A DNA stretch of 64,000 nt, taken from NCBI GenBank assembly GCA_043228905.1, contig JBHGNT010000001.1, forward strand, positions 25,234,001 through 25,298,000, read 5' to 3'. Origin of the DNA: Azolla caroliniana. Its lineage: Eukaryota > Polypodiophyta. Below, piece after piece: positions 48,301-61,510 of this stretch. The position numbers and the translations under genes are program-made. The notes beneath the pieces were generated by a model that worked only from the letters and a program-made list of their open reading frames with translations, had not been told where the DNA came from and searched no databases. Numbering within the stretch: position 1 is the first letter of the stretch; each line of letters opens with the position of its first letter.

Positions 48301-50333
48301 ACCAGAGGAACTGGAATTCCAGCAAGAATTTCCAAGAATTTACAAAAGCGAACGCAAGCTGTAGTTCTATTAAACCCAGAAAGACAGAGGATACGCAAGG
48401 AAGGAGAGTTGCCTGAGGCAGATTTCTTATGGTATTCGGCTGCAAAGCAATGTTCAAGGAATTGTTTTGATCGGGCAGAGATTGCTCGTGTAATGGATGC
48501 AGCAGGGAGAAGGCGAGATGCTTTACCAAATGTAATCTTCCATTGCATTGATAATACAAGTATATGAAGGCTTATTATGTGAAATTCTCAACTTGTATAA
48601 CTGTTCTTGATTGTAAACAGGACCTTCAAACGGGACTGGATCTTGGCTTAGTACCACCAGAAGTGCTGAGGGACTTTTTTGATTTGGAAAAACAGCCCTT
48701 TATCGCTGAACTTACACGACGTTACCAGGTGGTGAACTAATAATATTGGATCCTCTCTTTGATACATCTTTAATATATGAGCCAGAAGCTTACCTATGTT
48801 TCCTTCATTTTCATGTGTAATAATCAATACATATACCTCCTTTTTGCAGGGTTTTCGAGAACGGTGGCTAGCTGACCCTAGGTTCCTTCAAAGGCTTGGG
48901 ATTGAAGAAACAATATCAATCACAACAACTTTAATTGCTCAGTATGAACGAAGAAAAGGTCGGTTTTTCCAAGAACTGGATTATGTAATCACGGATACGG
49001 TGAGGGGTGCTGTAGTAGATTTCTTTACAGTGTGGCTACCTGCTCCAACACTCTCATTCCGCTCAACCGACACACCATCCAATGCGTCAGGTGTCCTAGA
49101 GGGTCTGAAGGGACTACTTGGGTCATTGCCGGACAATGCTTTCCAAAGGGTAAGAGGGGGTAATAATTGGGACACTCAAGCAAGAATTTTGGCGGTTGTA
49201 GTGGGTGGAATGAAGCTCTTTTCGGTTGGATTTATTGCAAGTATTGGCACTGTCACGTTCACCAATGTCGCATTAAGTTTGAAGCAGCGTTTAAATCCAC
49301 CAAAAGTTGCCATAACAAAGCAGAATAAGCGGTCACCAATACTAAAGACTGCCCTTGTTTATGCTTCTTTCCTTGGCACGTCAGCTAATCTTCGATATCA
49401 GGTACATTCTTTGTGCCCTTGAAATGATGTGTGATCAAACTAGAGGCGTTGTGAAGCTCTTTTTCTTTTGGTATGATGATAAAATTAGAGATTTTGAGAA
49501 AAACTTTTCTTGATGACATGATCGTCAGAAATTTGCGAAGGCATTTGATATATTTGTGCATTTTTTAATTTCATCATAGGCCATTGCTGGACTTGTAGAG
49601 CACTGGGTTGCAGATTATTACTTGGCTTCTAACCCACTTCTTGGAAGCATCTTGTCATTTACAGCTCGAACCGCCAATTCTTACCTTGGCACTCAGGTAC
49701 AAGAGCTGATGCTTTATATGTCAATGTTGCATACAACACATTTTCATTGAGTGAAAAATAAAATGCCACTTAGGAGGAAATCTATTGTTTGAAAAATAAA
49801 ATGCGAAGCATTAAAACTAGAAAAATTTAAGCTATATTGAGTAGTAATATCTTGCCCTCCTACTTTATGATGGCACCGTGATATTTATAGTGATTCTCAT
49901 ACTTGTAACTTATTGCGACTTTTTTGTCTACGAAATATAAGTATATGTCTCATGACATCTTATCACTAAATTTTCACTCTACTAATTCCTACTCTGGCTC
50001 ATTGGTTTCCAAAGATAAATTCATGCTATATTTGCAAGAGGCAATATATCACACTGTGTTTTGCATGTAATGTTTTGTTTATGAAAGCTTTCTCTTGTCT
50101 TTCAGCAATGGATAGACCTTGCAAGGTTGACTGGTTTACAAGCACACAACGATGATAAACCCCCAGCTGAATTGGAACAAGTAAGTGAGACAATAAACCC
50201 TGAGAAAGTTGAGGCTGTACCGGATGGCACAAAAGATCGATTAGATGCTGATGCAAAGCCTTGGGAGATATCAACAATGGAGTGTACGACTACACGAGAT
50301 GAGCATATGGATGATGTTAATAGGCATATATAA
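45348..50333 (+). CDS. RETICULATA-related DUF399/DUF3411 plastid protein
   Basis: Eight exons: 45348-46013, 46313-46440, 46975-47104, 48001-48531, 48621-48728, 48850-49401, 49580-49696 and 50106-50333. All junctions are GT-AG and in phase; 819 aa. The N-terminus is Ser/Arg-rich, as in plastid transit peptides. It is followed at residues 117-134 by [17 protein letters not shown], a twin-arginine-like motif plus hydrophobic stretch. Residues about 178-480 form the DUF399 (ChaN-like) domain: [58 protein letters not shown]. From about 485 the DUF3411 part follows: [67 protein letters not shown] and several membrane segments. This matches the two-domain Arabidopsis RER5/RER6 group, needed for normal chloroplast and leaf mesophyll development; biochemical activity unknown. 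The 45348 start (MAMATN) is preferred over an upstream in-frame Met in a low-complexity leader. Confidence 0.93.
47150..47395 (+). repeat. 86-bp tandem repeat, three copies, in intron 3
   Basis: Units start near 47183, 47269 and 47355 (ca.tgctggaatgcata..gcatgcatct...), period 86 bp, within the third intron of the DUF399/DUF3411 gene. Confidence 0.85.
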
Positions 50334-52031
50334 AAAGTAAATATGCAATCAGATACTGCACGAAGTTGTATCACTGGTGAGGATCATAAGAGCAATTACT
50401 ACCCATGATATAGATTTCTGAGAAAATGCTGGTTTTCGTAGTAAGTTAGCTCCCTACGAGCCATGACAATGCTCGTCTTCTCTTAGACAACCTGAAAATG
50501 AGGTTCTTCAGGTAGAGCGGTTTTGCTGTAAAGAAAATCTGAGTTTTTGAACCATTTTTCCATGCATATTGATTTTTATGAGCCTCTATACAAGGAAGAG
50601 TTGAATTACCAGGTTATAACCTCTTGGCAGCGTCAGATTCTTTTTTATGTAAACTTCTTCTGAATGTATAGTAAAGATGCTGATTGGACATTTACTGAGT
50701 TATTGAGCTCCCCATGATTATTGTAATTTGTAAAAAGACCATAAATCCAATAAATATTTCTTATGATGGATTTCATTTGTGTTGAGTAATATGAGTAAAC
50801 TATGAACAATATCACAGCATTTAGTATCGAGAACCTCAAATCTTTACTGCATTTGTTTAAAAGAACCCCAATTGATGCCTTCTGGGCTGAATATTTAGTG
50901 CCTTCTCAATCCAAAGGAGGGAGGTTTACCATGGGAGTTCTGGTTATAGGAAAGGGTGTACGAGCTTTTATTATAAGTTGAGTGTGGTCTACGTTCAATC
51001 TAGCATGAGATGTCTAAGGTTTCAAATAAAGGGTAATAAATTTAGTATTCCCTCTGAGGACGTCAAATTATAGAGTGTTTTACAGTTTTATTGAAGATTC
51101 TCTGTGGGGTAGGGATAAAGCATTCATAGAAACAACATTGAAGCTCTACAAACTTTCAAATCTAGAGTGTTTTTCTCCTCAAACAACACTGGAGAAACCA
51201 GTTTATTCATTTTCATTAATGAGGTAAGTGGACCATTCTCAAATCCAGGCATCGTCCATCAACCATCATTTTACCATGGTAGTAGATGCCAATCAATAAG
51301 TTATCTCTGTCCAAATTTGTTGTCAAACTATATGGTCTCTGTTTCAACATTGATGTTCCCTGTTAAGTGCTTCCAGATGCACATATGATTCCATGCACCT
51401 TGAATCACGCCTACCCATGACTTTTTTCTTAAATATTGTATACTTTATTGGACAAACTCATTGATTGGTTGATTTCTTTCCCCATGTTAGTGAGGGGGGA
51501 AAATAAGTTGTGGGTTATCATTATTTCTTCTATCACTTTGAGTTTAATAGCAAACAATCAAGCTAGACTTCTGGTATGTGTCTCCAAGTAAAACTTTGAG
51601 AGACCTAAATGGCAATAATATTGACTTGTTTCTCGTATCTTACCATTCTACCCAAGACCAGTTAGGTGCCTTTAAATGAATTAGATAAGCAACGATTTAT
51701 GCATATTAATGTGCAACCCTTATGCCAATGAAAATACATTCCAAATTTCCACAACTTTTCCAATATTATCAGTTCTCAATCAAGATTTCATATTCCACAC
51801 TTTAACTTTAGCTATATTATTGATTAGAGTTTCAAAAACCTAGATGAAACATCTAACGCCTGAGCTGTTAGTCGGTTCCCCAATGAGTAAGCTTAACAAT
51901 TTCTCTATATTTTGCCAAGTTATGTCATCATACCAAGAAGAATTGGGCAAGTACCAATGACAAACAATAACAACTCAACGAGCATCCTTGTTGTATTAAT
52001 CATATTATGTCCAAGATATTGTGTTCAAGAT
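50334..52031. other. 3' flank and decayed repeat region
   Basis: The 3' UTR of the upstream gene likely ends after aataaata at about 50747. From about 51.2 kb the sequence reads, in antisense, like eroded LINE ORF2, without usable frames. Confidence 0.4.
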
Positions 52032-52214
52032 TTAGTGCCTTCTAAATCCACATTGTGTGGGGTGGTGGGTAGACGATAGCTCGTCCTGAAGTTGATCGGC
52101 TATAACTTTGAGAAATCTTATACTATATATATCCATTAAATATATAGTTCTCCGGTGCCCAATGGACATGAGAGAGATAAATATCAATAGAAGCTTAAAA
52201 AAACCACTTCCCAT
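52032..52214 (-). pseudogene. LINE reverse transcriptase remnant
   Basis: Minus strand reads HRRTIYLMDIYSIRFLKVIA then DQLQDELSSTHHPTQCGFRR, matching the L1 RT phrase (W)RPI.LLN..YKI.AK..A.RL...L....H..Q.GF. Neighbouring frames, for example 52379-52771, may be from the same element. Heavily eroded. Confidence 0.6.
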
Positions 52215-53689
52215 GAATTATGTATCTTACTAGAAATCCACAGACCTTGAAAGAAAATTATTTGAGAACCATTTGAGTTTCTTAACAGGAGCCATATGGT
52301 ATTCATTTGCAATTCCATGTCAATATGGGCTCATATCATCATAAATATGTGAAAGCAAAAACTCCAACTCGGCTTCGTTTAAATTTTAAATCTTCTTCCA
52401 AGGCTGTTGGGAATTAATGGCCAACCTCTCATGGACATCCGAAGATCAGAAGAGAGGATATAGGAATGTGTTGATGGGGGGATATGCATCGAGATTTGAA
52501 TCCAAATGAATGGGTTAGTAAAACGTTCTCTTACCGTTAGGATGCAATCCTGATGGCAAAAAGAAGACTTCAACTCTGAACTTCTTTCCAGCATAAGAGG
52601 TATCATGTGTTCTACAATGAGGTTAATGGAGAACATTATTCTTTCATTATCCCTTCTTGTGAGGTAAATGGAGAATATTATTACCCGTGTCCCGTCTTGT
52701 GAGAGATAATTTTGAACTTGTGGTTGCTTAAAGTGTAGTAAATGTACAATGATTAGTGGTAAGAGTTCCATTTTGAGGGGGGAAAATATGGCTCCTTTGG
52801 CATTTATACACTAAAAAAATGATGGCATTGAATGTACTCTGTTTTCATGATGCTTAAAACAATTACTCAGCCATCAAGGATTAATGAACTGGCAAATCCT
52901 TCTGTGACTCCTTTGAAAATATCATTTGTGGGTCTTGTTGGGTAACTTTAATGTGTTCTAACGTAATCCCGTTCACCTCCAGATGTAGTTTAATGAATGG
53001 TCCATAACAAGTTTAGAACTTGTTAATAGCGAAAGTCCTAAATTACAATGCAGAGAGTTAGACTAATGGAAGAGATTATAGTTTTACCTTTCAATATATA
53101 TCAAGGTGGAGCATGTTGGTTCATATATCTGAAATCCACGATGAGGCATTCTTGCCTCAAGTGTTGATCATGCAGGAGTATCCAGGGTATACATCATTTG
53201 ATCATTTTTCAATTGTCTTGGAAGGCTCACATCAAATGATCTACGGTTATCAACCTTTATTGTGAAAGCAACCCTGAAATCTTCTTTTCTTCCACGAGAT
53301 CAATTTCTCCAAGTTATGGGATAACTGGTAGGAGAGTTTACAAGACAGGCCAGACATGGTTCCAACATGGGATATTTGTCTCTATATTCAATGTTAAACA
53401 TGGGAAAGAAAAGATCATGCTCGTCCAACAATTGTCATAGGTATCTCCTTATAAATGATATATTATTTTATACAAGACCCTACAGTACGTTTCATAAATC
53501 TCATCTCTTTTAGGTCTGGAATGCTTGTTCGATGATGAGATGAGAGTGGACTAATGCAAGCAGTATAAATATGATGAATCCTAATGTTGCTAATTCTACT
53601 AATCAGAGCATTATTAGAAAGTTGATACTGCCAACAAAAACTCATGGCAATCAATGTTTTGGATTGACTGAACAATATGGCCACAAATG

Positions 53690-54030
53690 ATCTTTGATTA
53701 GAGAGCAATCGAAACAATTTGTGCATGGGCATGCTTGATCTTTGATAAGATAACAATTGAAACAATGTTCTTACTGATCAACTATAAAACAAATCTTCCA
53801 AGTTAAATGGACAATTGAAACAATTTGTACATGGGCATGATGATCTTTGATAAGATAACAAGTGAAACAATGTTCTTACTGATCAACTATAAAACAAATC
53901 TTCCAAGTTAAATGGACAATTGAAACAATTTGTACATGGGCATGATGATCTTTGATAAGATAACAAGTGAAACAATGTTCCTTCTGATCAACTATAAAAC
54001 AAATCTTCAAGTTAAATGGATAATACTGTA
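53690..54030 (+). repeat. 105-bp tandem repeat, about three copies
   Basis: The phrase gatctttgataagataacaa begins at 53737, 53842 and 53947, exactly 105 bp apart. A partial diverged unit precedes it (53690). Copies 2 and 3 are almost identical, indicating recent amplification. Not coding. Confidence 0.9.
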
Positions 54031-54913
54031 GTATTCCCTTGCAACATGTATGAGGTAAAGCCCTTGTGAATGATTCATGTGGTCTTGTTGACTTCATTTA
54101 AGAATGTTTAGCTCTATTAGCATTTTTACCACATCTCAGTCCACAATGATCATCACAAATATTGACAGGGTAAATTTTTGTTCTGTAGGCTTCACTATCG
54201 GCCATCTTTTCACAGGCATGATTCATTGGTTCATATTTATATCCCTTTGGAGTAGTCTACACTACATTAATTGATGGTTCTCCAATAAAGAAACATGCCC
54301 TCATGCCTCTACTATTGAAAAGAATAGGTAGATCATTTTTTAGTGTACATACTTGAGCTTAAAGCAGTAAAATCTCAAGTAGGATAAAACATGTCCATTA
54401 TCTTCATTGTATGTCAATTTTATGCTGAATGGAGAAAGGGAGGTGTTCCATAGTTAAATATTCAAAAAGCTTCGTGCTTGAATAGCTTCCATTGGTTATC
54501 AACTATATCCAAAGTGGTCCTCACATTCAATCATCCACTGAATCAAGTTGCCTAACACATAAAAATTTCTGCAAGCCACATGTGCATATCATATGTAACT
54601 CACGCCACATGCGAAGAGTTCGAGTCCCTTGTCTCCATCAATGATATTGTTAAGTGAGAGAGAAAGCTCACACGAAATTTCAAAAAGAAAAGACTCAAAA
54701 AAATTATCAATGCTTGATAACTACTTTATTATGTTTCCTTACTCAACAAATTTGCAGTCTTTTTCCCTACAGTCAACTCATTTAAGTGCTTGCTAATGAT
54801 TGCCATTATTAGTAGAAGACCATTATAGAGACAATGCAAGATAACAAGAGATAAAAACCTTAAACTCTCTTTATTTTCTTCCTTGCTTCAACTAATGATG
54901 ATAGTGGCCTAAC
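54031..54913. other. Spacer before UreG
   Basis: No gene. A B-box-like gagttcgagtccc occurs at 54616-54628 (possible tRNA-derived SINE head). Confidence 0.35.
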
Positions 54914-57870
54914 TTATTTAAGCCTTCTTCCCCCTGTTGCTTCCTTCCAGACTTCCAAAACATGTTGCACAATTTCTGGCACTCCAACACCATGTTTCAC
55001 CTGCAACAAAAGTAAATGGTTTGAACCATGAAAGAATCACAATAATAATGGTACAATATATTTCATACAATAGCCTCCCAGATCTCTCACATCATACCAT
55101 CTGACTTGCAATCAATGTTTTGGGAAAGGTACCCCCTCCACCAAAACAGCCATTTAAATATTTGAGCTTGCCAATTGTAGTAATGAACGGAAGAACATAA
55201 ATATATAAAAAATGCTTTACATGTTCAGAAGTGTTGAGCTCAATAATTTATTCTTTTTATAATGATCTACAAACATCATTCCATTAAAACCTTTGGGATT
55301 TCCTCTTCTTAATCCATATATAAGACATATCATTGATGCAAGTCATGAGAAGAGATGATTGGCACAATAATAGAATCTCTTACAACCAAATAGAATAGGG
55401 CATATTAGAGAAAACAAACAGAGATTTCTAAGTCATGACATGATGTATTGCCCTTTAGTAAGTAACAAACTAGCGAAGCAGAAGGATATGTAGCCTGTCT
55501 TAATATACAAACAAAACATGAAAACAATATCATATGTTTTAGAGAAAATTTAACGTGAGCATCTATTGACCTACCTGAGCAAACACAAAAGGTCCCCCAT
55601 CTCGCATTTTGAGAGCATCTTGTTCCATGACTTTCAAATTAGCACCCACCGCCTCTGCCAAATCAGTCTTGTTAATCACCTGCCATCAGATGCATATAGA
55701 TATACATATCTATTCAGATAGGGAAGGATGGATGTGTATAAACCCGATAAGGGCTCAACCACATGTGGCCTAAACAAATAATGTGAAAATTGCAACCCCC
55801 CCCTTGCCCCCCAATATTTGAATAAAAAATCTCACAAGAAGGTCAGCTTGAGTGATGCCGGGACCTCCTTTCCTTGGGATCTTATCACCTCCCGCAACAT
55901 CGATAATGTAGATGATGTAGTCTGCCAGCTCTCTGCTGAAATTCGCAGCAAGATTGTCTGTGGACATTCCAATAAAAAGGATTCAGAATTACCACTTCAT
56001 ATCTAAGAAGAAACACATCTAAAATCAGAAGTTTTACAGGCTAAGGTTTCTACTCTTTCACAAATGACACCCTCTGCTGGAATTCTTCCTATGAAATCTC
56101 CAGGAGGACATCTAAGAGCAAAATGTCTTACATCTGGAATCCAAACACGCTTTGAGATTCCAATGTACAGCCAAAGTAAAAGAGTGTTTATTGATGTCAG
56201 TTGTGTAAATCGCACACGTACCAATGAATGAAAGCACTCATCTATGTGTGGCTTTCAAGGACTACATTAAATGTTCTTGAAAAGAAGAGAAAAATGAAAT
56301 CTGTAAATTCGGGCTTTACCTCCTCCTGACTCGCATAGTAAAATATCTGTTGAGAACTTCCTTGAAAGTTCTTCCAATGGACCGAGGTTGATACTAATAT
56401 CTTCTCGAATTGCAGCATGAGGGCAACCACCTGTTTCAACTGCTGTTATTCTTTCTGGTGCAAGAGCACCATGTTTCACCAGAAATTCACCATCTTCTCG
56501 GGTAAAAATATCATTCGTTACCTGCAATAAGATGGAAAGTGTATGATTAGTATGATATCAAAAGAATAATCTCATTAATTAAGTCCATAATATCTATAAT
56601 TTAAGCCCGTGAAACTTTCTTTATTATTAGCCTTAATTATTGCTTGCATTGAGAAAAATGATGTCACGCGTGAAACATTGATTGCTGTAAGTGTATGTCA
56701 TTAAAAATTGACAACCAAAACTGAGTTGGGTTCAGTGGAGCAGCATAGCATTATGCCATAAATTTCCAAATCCTCACAACTACCTATGAAAGAAAGAGGC
56801 TTGGCTTCATGCCTATTACTACCCTCACAAATGAACAAAACACTGGGTCATCCAAAAGGTTACAAAAGACCAAAATATGCGACAGGGTAGTTGCTCCCCT
56901 TTTCCTCACAGTGGTTCATAATCTTGCCATCATGAACAGTTGGCCATCAATACATGAATTCAAGTATACACCTATGTATGATATATTATTGTGTATAGAT
57001 ATGTATGCATGTAAATACATACATACATATACACACGCACTCAAGATAAATAGCTATATTCATAAGCATAAAATAGACGTTAGAGAAAGCTTATTTCCAC
57101 GGGAAAAAAATACTGATTTGAAATGAATTGGTTGCATGAGCAAACTCACCGCTGCAATGCTATAGTTGTCACGCAGTACTGTGCACAATGCAAGCATAAG
57201 AGCTGTTTTCCTGCACAAGGATTTTATACATAAAATCAGGCTCAGGTTTTTTTTCTATGCACAAAGGAATGACAACATTTTCTTAGGGAAACAAAAACAA
57301 AATAACGATAAAAATCGATTAAAATGATATTTACCCACTTCCAACAGGACCACCGATGCCAACAGTAAATGAGCGCTCATTGAAATCTCGATTCGAAAGC
57401 CGTTGAGCCCTTCTTGTGAAATAACCTGGAGAATCTAAGGGTTCATGAGTGTGTGGAGCCAACCCATCATGCGAATGATAGAGCTTTCCATCTTTACCAG
57501 ACCAATACCCACCATCACCATCAACATCAACATCACCAGTGCCTTGGCCGCTGACAAGAAGCAATTCGGAATAATTAGAAGAAGCACTTAAAAAGAGAGA
57601 TTATTAACAGTTCGAAATCCTTAAAATAAGAAGAGGCTCTATCAAGTTCATGGATCAAGACCCTCTTTTTTGCACAAAAAAAGAAAGAAAGAAAGAAAAA
57701 ACAGAGCATACATACGTGTGGTCATGATGGTCTCCATGGTGATGGTGGTGATGGTCTCCGTGGTCATGGTCTCCATGATGATGGTGGTCATGGTCTTCAT
57801 GGTCATGGTCATGGTGGTCATGGTCTCCATGGATATGATCAGAGATTAGTGCTTCATCACTACTTGCCAT
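54914..57870 (-). CDS. UREG: Urease accessory protein UreG, seven exons
   Basis: SIMIBI GTPase that hydrolyses GTP to deliver Ni2+ into apo-urease together with UreD and UreF (cytosol). Exons on the minus strand: 57870-57716, 57550-57335, 57210-57150, 56521-56320, 55957-55836, 55679-55575 and 55000-54914. Splices are GT-AG and in phase; 315 aa. Motifs: P-loop [30 protein letters not shown], the invertase-like [13 protein letters not shown] containing the Cys-Pro-His nickel site, [40 protein letters not shown] (NKxD guanine specificity) and C-terminal [19 protein letters not shown]. Exon 1 and the start of exon 2 encode a His/Asp-rich extension with about 23 His in the first 52 residues, longer than in the plant UreGs I know (about 275 aa total), then [17 protein letters not shown]. 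The start is the first Met before the His tract. Confidence 0.97.
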
Positions 57871-57929
57871 CTCCCTCTCACGAGACAAAACGAATAAAAA
57901 TCTCGGACACACAAATGTATAAGTATCTG

Positions 57930-58090
57930 TGTATGTATGTTAATATATTATGCATCTATGTATGTATGTATGTATGTATGTATGTATGTATTGTGTGTGT
58001 GAATGCATGCATGTATGTATGTATGTATGTATGTATGTATGTATTGTGTGTGTGAATGCATGTATGTATGTATGTATGTATGCATTTGTA
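57930..58090 (+). repeat. (GTAT)n minisatellite upstream of UreG
   Basis: GTAT runs with an internal higher-order unit: attgtgtgtgtgaatgcatg occurs twice, about 58 bp apart. It lies 60-220 bp upstream of the UreG start codon (minus-strand gene), within its promoter or 5' UTR. Confidence 0.9.
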
Positions 58091-60834
58091 TGTATGACCC
58101 TCAATTTGTTATTTTGTTTCTTGTTGCTTCACAATCTATGAAGAATTGGCAAAGAGGAATAAAATAAAGACAAGTGGCAACCTTTTCTCAAAGAAAAAAC
58201 GTGGGAACTTTGATTTCTCTCGAGGAAAAAAAGAAAAAGGCGTTAATGTTTTTAGTTCACGTTCTTTTTGGCATTTTAGATCTCTTTCCTTGCACTTGGC
58301 TTATTATAGGTTCATTTCTAGGGGTAACATAGCTATTACTTTTCGAATAAGGGATAAGGTTGTACTCATTTCGCGAGCAAGTGGATAGCAAGCTTCTCAA
58401 TTTGGGAGACAAGCTTTTCCATGTTGACAAGCTCTTAAAAGTTCTTTTTTCCTCTCCATGACTCATGGTAACTCCCCATGTCACTCCCATTGTATGGTGT
58501 GTATATTCATGGCTTAGATTCATGCTCATTCTTGTATTTTATAATATTTCAAAAAAGAAAAGGAAAATGAGGTATATGTGTTTTTTTATCTCGCAAAACA
58601 AAAGAATTTGGGGTTCTGTGAGCGAGTGCAAGGCCTGGACATGACTATTTTTCTTTTCTAGTGTTAGAAGTCACAGACTCATTTTCGTTTTTCGATTTCA
58701 CCAACGGAAAAAAGAACACTTGTGTTTGAGTTCAACCAAGTTACCAACCATAAAACCTAGCCTCAAGTTTTTTTTTTTCCAATTATTTTGAAAAAGGAAA
58801 AGAACAATTTTGCATATGGTAAGCAACTAGACTCTAGTTTTCCTAAATATATTGAAAAAGTAAAAGACAAAAAGACAAAAAAAACAAAAAACCAAACATG
58901 CGTTCAATGGAGAGCTTGAACATGGGTTTTCTTTTATCTTATTTTATATTTTTTCATTTCTTTTTTTTGAAAAGTAAAAACCAAAGGTTAATTGAAGGCG
59001 TGGATTTGATACCCTTTCTTTTGAAATAAGGAACAATCACAAGTTGGTTTCCTCCTTACGTTCATGTTCAGATTGAGTGAGAATTGTGCTCAAAGAAGTA
59101 GGAAATAAGACGTTTAAGTGAGTCCATTTGGAGTAGAACACCATTCAAGGGATGATCGTGTCTCTCCTACTAACAACATTTTGCGACCACGTCAAAGTTG
59201 CTCAAAACGTAGTAGCAAAAGGTGATGTATGTTTAATGCTTGCAACGAGGTGACTTTGGATAATCAACCTATAACATGTACATTTTCAAACAAGAAGGCC
59301 ACATTAACTCTTTGGCCCCCTCTTATGTAGCCTATGAGCCATTGCACATGTTCAATAAATTGTCCAACATATTTGAGTAAGTGGACCTTATGTACTTATG
59401 TTTGATATTGAACAACTTCCACAAGTAAAGTGTAATCTATGAGGACAACCTACAAGTCTATAGAGGAATCAAGAGAGCAAATGTAATGGGAGCTCACCCC
59501 CTAACAATGGTCCCACTTTTGTCAACCTAGAAAGTTTGACCAACAACTAGGCAACCATGCAACCAATAATAGATAGGTGTCATTGTCCACCCCGATCTCC
59601 CTCACTTTTTCCATTTTTGAAACTCATGTTACAACTTCTATAAAGGGACCCATTTTGAGCACTTGGCCATATTGCTCTCAACACTTCAATGTTGTTGGCA
59701 TCAACCTATTGAAGCATATAATGTTTAAGCTCTCCTTGGTAGAACGAACTCTTGATTGGTCACATCCCCACATTCAATACGCTTTACACAACATTACAAT
59801 GAATATTTGATTAAAAGCTTTTCTTTTAGGAGTACAACCGATTTTATGCTAACTCCCCCATGAGATTGTGCTGCAATTCCTTATTTGGTTTGAGTAATGT
59901 TAAGTATTTTCCATACTTTTTGTTACTCAACAAAGATATTGGCATCGATATGAGATATGAGAGTTTAGGAACAAAGAGAAGAGGATGAAAGATGGTTAAC
60001 TAGAGAGTTTAAAGCCTTATGGCTACACTAGTGTAAAAAGGGCCAAAACTTTGTAAAAGATAATGTAAACAATTGTAAAACTTTGTAAAAGATAATCATA
60101 ATCTTTGCAAAAATCTTTGTTTTAGGTAATGTAAGGAAATATACATTATTGTGTTATGTGTAATTGACTAACGAGTCAACCAAATCCATTAGCTAGGTAT
60201 TTTTGCATATGTACAATGTAGATTTTTGCACTTGGGTATCGATAATAAAAGAAACACTTATATTCGGATAAAATGGAATTGCATGCTAATCAAACGACTT
60301 ATGAGGACTAGTATTACTACAATAGTTGGTTTGATTTTGAGGTTACTATCCCGAAAACTCAATCGTTGATACGAGTAATGGTTTGATCAATGAAAAATCC
60401 ATCAATAACTCTTTTTGGTAAGCGAGTTGTTGAAATTGTCTTTTTGGTTAAATGATGTAATTGGAATTTCAATAGATACACAATTGTTTAATTATGATGC
60501 AAATGCATACAACGAAACTATTCAATCAATGATAATTTATAATGAAGCAAATATTCAACTACTTTTGCAATTAGTGTCCTAGTGATTGTTAGTTGTTGAA
60601 TGACTAAGTAGTTATTCAACCTCCTTGATTAGAAATAAAATTCCTAACATCTTTTGGTTCAGATAAAATATGATTTGCTTTGTTCAAGTAGCAATTATAA
60701 ACATAATTTAGGTCCGATTGAAATTCAGCCATTTCAAACAAAGTGTTTCCTTTTATATGAAGCACTTCTAGAGGATCTTGATTCGAATCTAAGGTAACAT
60801 TATAGTTTGAGTTTTAAATACCTTTTTTTGTATA
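58091..60834. other. Spacer with no recognised gene
   Basis: AT-rich, with many A-runs and T-runs. No frame has family motifs. 60.2-60.8 kb could be organelle-derived like the following block, but I could not assign it. Confidence 0.4.
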
Positions 60835-60837
60835 AAA

Positions 60838-61212
60838 ATGTATTAGCAACCATGTTTACGAAGGTAGTGACTATCAACGCACCAGAAAGATTGGCAAATA
60901 TCTGAGTACATGAAAGAGCTAGTTATATACGTGTGATAATGCTTGAACTAAGCCGAATATCTTCTCACTTGCTATGGCTTGGACCCTTCCTTGTGGATAT
61001 CGGTGCTCAAACTCCCTTTTTCTATATATTACGAGAAAGGGAGATGATTTATGACTTATTTCAAGCTGCTATAGGTATGCAAATGATGCATAACTACTTC
61101 CGAATTGGGAGAGTAGTTGCGGATCTTCCGCATGGGTGGGTAGACAAATGTATCGACTTCTGTAAGTATTGTCTTCCAAAAATTGGTGAGTATGAGCGAC
61201 TAATAAAATAGG
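60838..61212 (+). pseudogene. ndhH: Plastid ndhH fragment in nuclear DNA (NUPT)
   Basis: Reads LATMFTKVVTINAPERLANI, a TGA stop, then [60 protein letters not shown] and [13 protein letters not shown]. This is the central third of plastid NDH-complex subunit H ([19 protein letters not shown] region). It is closer to ndhH than to mitochondrial nad7, as judged by the [13 protein letters not shown]...LLWLGPF wording. The in-frame stop, missing ends and several unusual substitutions mark it as an inactive transfer. Confidence 0.85.
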
Positions 61213-61429
61213 TTTCGTGAGTAAGGACGTTTGGTAATTGGATCAATAAACCCACGAACATTTTGAGTAAGAAAATTGAAATGCAAGATTTTATTTCTTC
61301 CACCCCTAAACTTTTTTTGCTTTTTTTATTATCTTTAGAATGATGAGGAAGAAACGGATACTCAATGTATAATGAGTAAATATGATCACTAAGGTTGAAG
61401 TGATTGAAAAAGAAAGTCACTTCAGTAGT

Positions 61430-61510
61430 TTCTGTTCAATCATATGGAAAGTTGTATTCGATGAGAGTCGTACATGCAGTTTGGAGAGAGGTCTTCGACT
61501 AACTAATAGA
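61430..61510 (+). other. Possible plastid group II intron piece
   Basis: Contains gttgtattcgatgagagtcg then tacatgcagtttggagagag, resembling a conserved stretch of plastid group II introns (attcga.gaaagtcgta.gta.ggtttggaggga). It lies 220 bp after the ndhH piece, so it may belong to the same or a rearranged plastid insert. Recognised from memory only. Confidence 0.35.

Noticed and set aside
60838-61212. Mitochondrial nad7 origin for the ndhH-like piece
   Set aside because: The wording around [20 protein letters not shown] and [12 protein letters not shown] fits plastid ndhH better than nad7; a database comparison would settle it.
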